Translations under genes and position numbers: made by a program
Part shown: one piece after another, positions 58,330 through 64,000 of the stretch
Numbering within the stretch: the stretch's first letter is position 1
Layout: the number at the start of each line of letters is the position of its first letter
NCBI GenBank assembly: GCA_037367355.1
Contig: CM074696.1
Location: 2,356,001-2,420,000 of the forward strand
Source of the DNA: Neoscytalidium dimidiatum
Lineage: Eukaryota > Ascomycota > Dothideomycetes > Botryosphaeriales > Botryosphaeriaceae
Direction: 5' to 3'
Length of the DNA stretch: 64,000 nt
Notes under the pieces: model-generated
Told to the model about the DNA's origin: nothing
What the model saw: only the letters and a program-made list of their open reading frames with translations
Database searches by the model: none

Positions 58330-61300
58330 ATGGCGAAATCTTCAGCCGTCGTCGTCGGCCTGCTGGCCTTTGTGGCCTCGGTGGCTGCACAGTCGGCCTC
58401 GACGTCCAGCGAGGAAACTCTGCTGATCGACACCAGCTTGCCGCCCAGCTCCACCGACGAACCTCTGCTGATCGACACGAGGCCACCGCCAACCTCCTCC
58501 GCTGGGGAAACTCTCGTCATCGATACCGGCGCGCCGCCGAGCTCCAGCGAGGAGACTCTGCTCATCGACACCGGCTCGCCCCTCCCAGTAACAAACACCG
58601 ATCTCGACGACCTGCCCTGCATAATTTGGAACCCGGCAGTGCCGAATCCTTACCTCCCGCAAAGCACTGCTGCAAACACTACAGATGCTGCCATATTCCC
58701 ACGCGCCACGGCTGCCAACTCCAGTGAAACGATTGTGACGGCCGCCAGTCCGGTCCCGACCGACGTCTTAAGCATAGCCGCAGATACCTCTTCCGAGGGT
58801 CTGATTATCGATACCAGGCCTCCACCTTCTGTGCCAGCAGCGTCTTCAACATCCGAGACGTTGATCATCGACACCAGGCCGCCTCCTTCCGTGCCGGCAG
58901 CTTCGCCGACGACTACAGGACCAGCCATTCCGACAGGCAGCGGCTACTCCTACGCACTCAGCTGTCAGTCCGCCATTGTGGAATGGAGCAGCTCCAGGCT
59001 ATCATGGACCGGAACGTCGCAAATAACGACCTTCTGCAGTGGTGTCATGGCAACCGCGGACGTCACGTATCCTCCCGCCACGAACTGCTCAACGCTGTGC
59101 GACGGCTATCCGCGCTGTGCTGGAGTCCCGAACCGCACCGAGTACTTGGTCACGTTTCCATATCCGACCACGAGAACCCTGGGAGCTTTTCCATCACCTC
59201 GGCCATGCAGCATCAACCCGAGCGATTGCGTGTCTCTCGTGTCCTCGTTCTTCTCGGTGTATGACCCCATCAGGTCGTGGCAGCCTACGGGCAACTCCAC
59301 CGTGCGGCCGACTTTCAGTTACCCCGAGATCCCGCGCTGCACGACCTCCGGCACATACACCTGGTCGGAGGAGCTGTACCTGTATCCCAAGAGAGCCGAG
59401 GCTACGCCAGCAGGCGAGATGGGACTCGACGAGCTCCTGGGACGGGAGAAGGAAGCGCCGCCTGTTCCCACCATCACACCGGCTCCCACGCTCCCGGCCC
59501 ACGTCCGCCGAGAAATGTCGGCGCTCGCCCTCATGAAGAGGCAGACGACGGTCGACTGGTGCGCGTCCTGCCTGCTCGCGGCCTCCTCGGTGCGGCTCCT
59601 GTACTGGCCGGTGACCCGGGTCGGCAACCTCTGCGACGGGAACCGGACCTACATCACGGGCAGGCCGACGGGCACGGGGCCCAACACGGTCGAGTTCGAG
59701 GGCACGACGCTGACGTCGCCGACCGTCTACATCTCGTTCCACTCGCTCGACGTCTTCAGCTGCCCGCGCTCCGGCACGAACAACATCCTGCCCATCGCGC
59801 CCGAGTCGCTGTCGTCGAAGCGCTTCCCGGACCAGAGCGACTACCCGTTCAACTTCGACGACCTCAACTCGCCCGTGCCGCTGAGCGCGTACACGGGCCA
59901 GGCCTACTGCCACTCCATCTTCAACAACCTGCCCACCGACGCCTGCGAGACCATCTGGGACGACTACAACCCGTGGATCAGCATGCCGACCTCGCTCGTC
60001 CTGGGCATGGACCCGGCCTGGGCCGGCTGCGTCACCGGCGGCCTCGACCTGCCCGTCTCCGACCCGCCGCTGCCGCTGACCACCGCCGGCAACCTGATCG
60101 GCGACCCGACCAGCCTGCCGCCCCAGCAGCCCGCCGGTCCGACCACGTCCGCCCAGCCCGCGCCTGGCCCGACCGATCCCGGGCCCTCGCCCACCGCTGT
60201 GCCTGATCCGCCGAGCACTGGCGATCCTCCGAGCAATGGTGACCCTCCAAGTAGCGGAGATCCTCCAAGCAGTGGAGATGCCCCGAGCAACGGTGATCCA
60301 CCGAGCAATGGAGATCCGCCCAGCAATGGAGATCCTCCATCCAACGGCGACCCTCCATCGAACGGCGACCCTCCGTCCAGTGGAGACCCCCCGGCCAACG
60401 GCGACCCACCAAGCAGCGGCGGCGATCCTCCATCTACCGGCGACCCTCCTAGCAGCGGAGATCCGCCAAGTAACGGAGACCCCCCATCCAACAACGACCC
60501 AGGAAACGGCGGCGACAACAACAACGGAGGCAGCGGCGGCGGCGGCGGCGGCGGCCTAGCCCCCATCATCTCCGCAATCGTCTCCAGCATCAACAATAAC
60601 AACAACGGCGGAGGCGGAAGCGGAGGAGGCAGCACGAACGCCCCCGCCCCGCCATCCAACAACGACCCCTCCTCGCCAGGAGGAGGAGGAGGAGGAGGAG
60701 GAGGAGGAAACAATGGTGGCAGCGGCAGCGGCAGCGGCAGCGGCAGCAACAACAACGACCCAGCCCCCGCCGCACCCATCCCCATCCCCATCGCCACCGT
60801 CGGCGGCCAGCCCATCGCCGCGGACCCCAGCCAGCCCGGCGGCGTGATAATCGGCGGCAGCGCGCCGCTCGCGCCGGGCCAAGCGACCACCATCGGCGGC
60901 GTCCCCGTCTCCGTCGGCGGCGGCGTAGTCGTCGTGGGTAGTGGTGGCAGCGGCAGCGATGGCGCCGGCGCAGGCGCAGCAGGCCTCGCCCCCTCCACGC
61001 TCGCCATCCCCGGCGCGCCCGTCGCCACCGCCGGCTCCTCGCCCATCGTCGCGGACCCCTCCTCGCCGGGCGCGATCGTCATCGGCGGCAGCGGCGGCGG
61101 CGGCGGCGGCGGCACGACGCTGCGGGCCGGCGACCCGGCCCAAGTCGTCGACGGCACGACCGTCTCCGTGGCGGGCGGCGCCGTGGCGGTCGGCGGCCAG
61201 ACGGTCGCGCTGGGCGCCGGCGATGCGGCCGCGGTGGTCACGATCGCGGGGCAGGCGTACACGGTCGCGGCGGGCGCGCCGCTCGTCGTCGACGGCACGA

Positions 61301-62190
61301 CGGTTGCGCCCGGCGGGGCGGCCGTGACGGTCGGCGGCACGCGCGTCTCGCTCGCGGCGGGCGGGGTGGTGGTGGTGGTGGTGGCGGGCAGCACGGTGGC
61401 CGGGCTGCTGCCCGCGGCGGGCGTGACGGGCGCGCCCGGGGCGGTGGCGGGCGCGGTGGTGACGCTGGGCGACGGGCGGGTCGTCACGGCGTCGGAGGCC
61501 GGTGGTGGCGGCACGCTCGTGGTGGACGGGACGACGTTGGTGGCCGGGGGCCCGGCGGTGACGGTCGATGGGACGGTGTTGAGCGCGGCGAGTGGCGGCG
61601 GCGCGCTGGTCGTCGACGGGCAGACGGTGGCGGTGTCGGCGGTTGCGGGCGCGGGGAGCGTCGAGGCGCTCGCGACGGCGCCGGATGGGAGCGTGGTGAC
61701 GGCGACGCGGCTGGCGGACGGGACTGTCCGGGTTGGGGATGCGGTGTTGAGTGTGGGCGGGCCGGCGGTGGAGGTGGATGGCGTGTTGCTCAGTCTGGGG
61801 GCGGGTGGAGTCGTGATGGGGACGGATCCGGCTGGCGCGGCGACGTTTGAGGCGACGCGGACAGTGGGGTGGGTGACGGGCACAGGTGCGGCGGATGGGT
61901 TGGGCGGGCTCATCATGGATGGGCTGCAGGCTGGGATGAGGGCGGCGGCGAGCAGGAGCAGTGTTGCTGCCGAGGAGGCGGCGGCGGAAAGTGCGGAGAG
62001 CTCGACGACGCGGCGGTCAAGCAGTGGGAGCATTACCACGAGCAGGAGCGCCCAAAGCACGGGAGAGACCGAAACCGGCGCACCGGCCGCGGAGACGAGC
62101 ACGAGGGGTGCGGCGGCTGGCTTGGGTGCAGCTGATGTGTGGGGAATTGGGGGCGTTGTGGGCGCAGTGGCGCTGTTGTTAATTATGTAA
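58330..62190 (+). CDS. Very large repetitive GPI-type cell-surface protein
   Basis: An intronless frame of 1286 residues. Residues 1-20 are a signal peptide (MAKSSAVVVGLLAFVASVAA). Six copies of an L-(L/V/I)-I-D-T-x-PP motif follow in Ser/Pro-rich linkers (about 30-195). A Cys-containing region (about 200-590) reads like a folded extracellular domain. Residues 626-722 are 16 tandem D-P-P-S-x-G hexapeptides. Then come Gly/Asn/Ser runs, and from about 800 to 1190 a series of short valine-rich units of the type VDGTTVAPGGAAVTVGGT, likely a beta-solenoid. The C-terminus is Ser/Thr-rich and ends with a hydrophobic tail (VGAVALLLIM) suited to GPI attachment. It is probably a wall protein or adhesin-like surface protein. 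The reverse-strand frame over the repeats is a shadow of its codon bias. Confidence 0.85.
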   Translation: MAKSSAVVVGLLAFVASVAAQSASTSSEETLLIDTSLPPSSTDEPLLIDTRPPPTSSAGETLVIDTGAPPSSSEETLLIDTGSPLPVTNTDLDDLPCIIWNPAVPNPYLPQSTAANTTDAAIFPRATAANSSETIVTAASPVPTDVLSIAADTSSEGLIIDTRPPPSVPAASSTSETLIIDTRPPPSVPAASPTTTGPAIPTGSGYSYALSCQSAIVEWSSSRLSWTGTSQITTFCSGVMATADVTYPPATNCSTLCDGYPRCAGVPNRTEYLVTFPYPTTRTLGAFPSPRPCSINPSDCVSLVSSFFSVYDPIRSWQPTGNSTVRPTFSYPEIPRCTTSGTYTWSEELYLYPKRAEATPAGEMGLDELLGREKEAPPVPTITPAPTLPAHVRREMSALALMKRQTTVDWCASCLLAASSVRLLYWPVTRVGNLCDGNRTYITGRPTGTGPNTVEFEGTTLTSPTVYISFHSLDVFSCPRSGTNNILPIAPESLSSKRFPDQSDYPFNFDDLNSPVPLSAYTGQAYCHSIFNNLPTDACETIWDDYNPWISMPTSLVLGMDPAWAGCVTGGLDLPVSDPPLPLTTAGNLIGDPTSLPPQQPAGPTTSAQPAPGPTDPGPSPTAVPDPPSTGDPPSNGDPPSSGDPPSSGDAPSNGDPPSNGDPPSNGDPPSNGDPPSNGDPPSSGDPPANGDPPSSGGDPPSTGDPPSSGDPPSNGDPPSNNDPGNGGDNNNGGSGGGGGGGLAPIISAIVSSINNNNNGGGGSGGGSTNAPAPPSNNDPSSPGGGGGGGGGGNNGGSGSGSGSGSNNNDPAPAAPIPIPIATVGGQPIAADPSQPGGVIIGGSAPLAPGQATTIGGVPVSVGGGVVVVGSGGSGSDGAGAGAAGLAPSTLAIPGAPVATAGSSPIVADPSSPGAIVIGGSGGGGGGGTTLRAGDPAQVVDGTTVSVAGGAVAVGGQTVALGAGDAAAVVTIAGQAYTVAAGAPLVVDGTTVAPGGAAVTVGGTRVSLAAGGVVVVVVAGSTVAGLLPAAGVTGAPGAVAGAVVTLGDGRVVTASEAGGGGTLVVDGTTLVAGGPAVTVDGTVLSAASGGGALVVDGQTVAVSAVAGAGSVEALATAPDGSVVTATRLADGTVRVGDAVLSVGGPAVEVDGVLLSLGAGGVVMGTDPAGAATFEATRTVGWVTGTGAADGLGGLIMDGLQAGMRAAASRSSVAAEEAAAESAESSTTRRSSSGSITTSRSAQSTGETETGAPAAETSTRGAAAGLGAADVWGIGGVVGAVALLLIM
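60205..60495 (+). repeat. 18-nt minisatellite, 16 copies, in-frame
   Basis: Units of 18 nt coding D-P-P-S-x-G repeat 16 times with a single extra Gly codon in copy 12. Synonymous changes differ between copies while the amino acids are kept, with Ser/Asn/Thr/Ala at variable position 5. Confidence 0.92.
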
Positions 62191-62399
62191 ATGGTCGATG
62201 ACTGACGGACATGATAGAAGTAATGGTTTGATGGAGAGCTATAAATAAGACGACTGCTAATCGTAGTCCTGCCATATGAAGCAAATCTTGAAGATATATT
62301 TTCCAGTACTTCAACTCTAAAAAAAAGTCGTCGAATGTAAAACCTATCTAAAGAAGCTGCGACTCAACAGGGCTTCGCGCTCAAACACTGAGCAGTTAT
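62191..62399. other. Intergenic, convergent
   Basis: Short shared 3' region of the surface protein gene and the second P450 gene. Confidence 0.7.
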
Positions 62400-64000
62400 T
62401 CAAGCCCGCGCTTTCCTCACCAAAACCTGTGCCGCAGGGTTTGGCGTGATCTATATAGGAGTCAGCGACACGCTATAAAGATATGATCAGCAGCAGAGAA
62501 CTCACGCTCGAGGCGAAGTTAACGTTTTCAGGCCTCTGCGAAACGCCCTTAGGGAGGGCGATATCGTAGTCCAACAGGAACATGGCCAGTAAGGTCTTGA
62601 TCTCATTCGAAGCGAAGAAGCGTCCTATTCAGACACATCAGTAACACAATCCCTATTCGATTCCAATGCGAATGGCTTACCCGGACAAGCGTGCTTCCCT
62701 TGGCCCCAGAAGAGGTATTCGCTATTCGACGTAACGTACTGGTGAGAGCCTTTCTCCTGCGTCTTCTCGCGGATGCGAAGGAAACGTAGGCCGTCGAACT
62801 CGTTCGGATTCTCCCATAGCTCCTGGTCCATATAACGTTCCGATCCATCAACCTCGATAAGCGTTCCCTTGGGTAGGAAAGTGCCATCTTTCAGCGTGAC
62901 GTTCCGCTTGACAAGCCGTTTGAATGTGGTCCGTGCTGGCGGATTCGTGCGCTGCGACTCTTTCATGAAGCTGTCCGTCTTGACCATTTTCGCGATGCAG
63001 TCCTTGTTGTACTCTCCACCAGCCTCAGCCAACGCGGTCCTGATCTCCTCCCGCAAGACGGTAATGTACTCGGGATGGACGGCAAGGTCGTAGAGCATAT
63101 GAGTCAGCGCCATGGAGGTTGTGTGAATCGCGGCGACGGACAGATGGAGTTGGAGAGAGGCCTGTTGAGCAGCATCCTCACCCCACTGCGGGTTTTTCTT
63201 GATGATCCATTCGGCCAAGTAGTCCTCCTTGGGCTGGTCTTTCCCTTCTCCCTCCTTCGCCTTAGCCGCTTCCATAAGAAGTCGCTTTGCTTCACCACGA
63301 GCCTTCTCAAGCTCCTTGAGCTCTGGAAGGAACCGGTGGACGAACGGACGCATCCAACCGGGCCATTGCTTAATGACCTCGACAGTTTTGAATGCCAATA
63401 GTGTTGATTCCCTGGAGCAGTCTAGCCAGCGCTTATCCCGGCAGAGCTTTTCACCGACGAAGAGCCTTGCCGACACTTGAGCAACGGCGTTCATGACAGC
63501 TTCGGATGTGTTGACTGGCACCCAGGCACCCGTATCTTGCGGAAAGTGTGCGTTAAGAGCCAAGCGAGCTTCCGCGGCAATTGTAGGCATAAGACGTGGA
63601 AGTGAAGGGGTTAGGTCCGAGCGGATTGCATGCTGCCCGATGGGCTCGACGTTGCCAAGATGGGAGTATGCTGCGGCTAACGATATCTCAAGGCCATCAG
63701 TGAAGTTGAGAGCGTCATCGGGAAGCGCCTTGAGCTCGCCAAGGTAACGACCGTTCAGCAGAACAAGCTCCGATCCATCTTCGACAGTGACGCGGATGAG
63801 GGGAACTCCCTGCCGGAAAAGTGAATAGCCTTTCTGAAGGACCGCCTTGGAATCTGCGATCCATTTTTGACTTCGCGACTTTCGGTCAAGTTCAGACAGG
63901 AGGAGGGGGGCTTTAAGAAGGGGGCGGCGACGCATATACTCGCTGGCTTGGAGAACGGCGTAGACAAGGGCGGCCCCGAGGATAAGGTAGATCCTCACTG
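62400..64000 (-). CDS. Cytochrome P450 (5' end outside the window)
   Basis: Three exons in the window: 64000-62681, 62624-62506 and 62450-62400, with introns 62625-62680 and 62451-62505. The frame is still open at base 64000 and the first visible codon is not ATG, so the start lies a little further right. The hydrophobic anchor (RIYLILGAALVYAVL) shows that only a few codons are missing. The I-helix region reads AAIHTTSMALTHMLYDL, ExxR is KESQR and the haem loop is FWGQGKHACPGRFFAS, formed across intron 1. This FGHGKHACPGRFFA-type loop is common in fungal P450s of terpenoid and indole-diterpene metabolism, but that does not fix the substrate. The C-terminus ends NPAAQVLVRKARA. More pathway genes may lie to the right. 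Confidence 0.9.

Noticed and set aside
57603..58622. Reverse frame of about 339 codons overlapping the surface-protein start
   Set aside because: No motif; it mixes intergenic sequence with antisense of the L-I-D-T repeats and crosses a poly-T tract as a Lys run.
59964..62102. Long reverse-strand frame of about 712 codons
   Set aside because: It is the antisense of the repetitive surface-protein gene. GC-rich, Gly/Pro/Val-rich codons leave the opposite strand open; its translation is only Ala/Pro/Thr low complexity.

Overview
The window is nuclear DNA of a filamentous ascomycete. Genes are interrupted by short introns (mostly 47-100 nt, GT...AG), translation starts sit in fungal contexts such as CACAATG, and the gene families are typical of Pezizomycotina: SAT4-type rhodopsin-domain protein, cutinase, HET-domain gene, Zn2Cys6 and bZIP/DUF3425 regulators, berberine-bridge oxidase, several cytochromes P450. 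The secreted hydrolases, small secreted protein and decayed HET gene suit a plant-associated species, possibly a dothideomycete, but nothing here fixes the genus. I placed intron borders by hand from splice consensus and protein-frame continuity.

Region 1 (1-12.4 kb) is mainly housekeeping: the 3' tip of a possible gene at the left edge, a decayed ankyrin-like relic, mitochondrial 2-enoyl-CoA reductase (ETR1), a UPF0132/DUF4870 membrane protein, a WD40 protein resembling TFIIIC subunit Tfc6, a membrane RING-CH E3 ligase, an unrecognised 200-residue Cys-containing protein and an Mcp1-like mitochondrial membrane protein. Region 2 (12.8-26.8 kb) is sparser: cutinase, type-B carboxylesterase/lipase, rhodopsin-domain membrane protein, a kinase-like protein with an HRN catalytic loop and an unusual Cys/His-rich tail, an isochorismatase-family hydrolase and a GNAT acetyltransferase. 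Region 3 (26.8-50 kb) is accessory: a P450 with a frame problem in its first exon, a HET pseudogene carrying several stop codons and a frameshift, a six-cysteine secreted protein, a 1247-residue CorA-like membrane protein, a secreted FAD oxidase, a Zn2Cys6 regulator and a bZIP regulator. Region 4 (49.7-64 kb) begins with an 8.6 kb gene desert, then a very large repetitive GPI-type cell-surface protein and a second P450 that runs off the right edge.

The genes do not form one obvious pathway. Cutinase, carboxylesterase, FAD oxidase, the small secreted protein and the repetitive surface protein all act outside the cell or in the wall, and the P450s, isochorismatase and GNAT are typical of specialised metabolism or detoxification. 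The observations most worth following are the HRN kinase with its tandem Cys/His motif, the mosaic surface protein with a 16-copy 18-nt minisatellite, the HET pseudogene whose stops fit C-to-T decay, two introns with AAAG acceptors, and a diverged dispersed repeat pair in gene-poor DNA.
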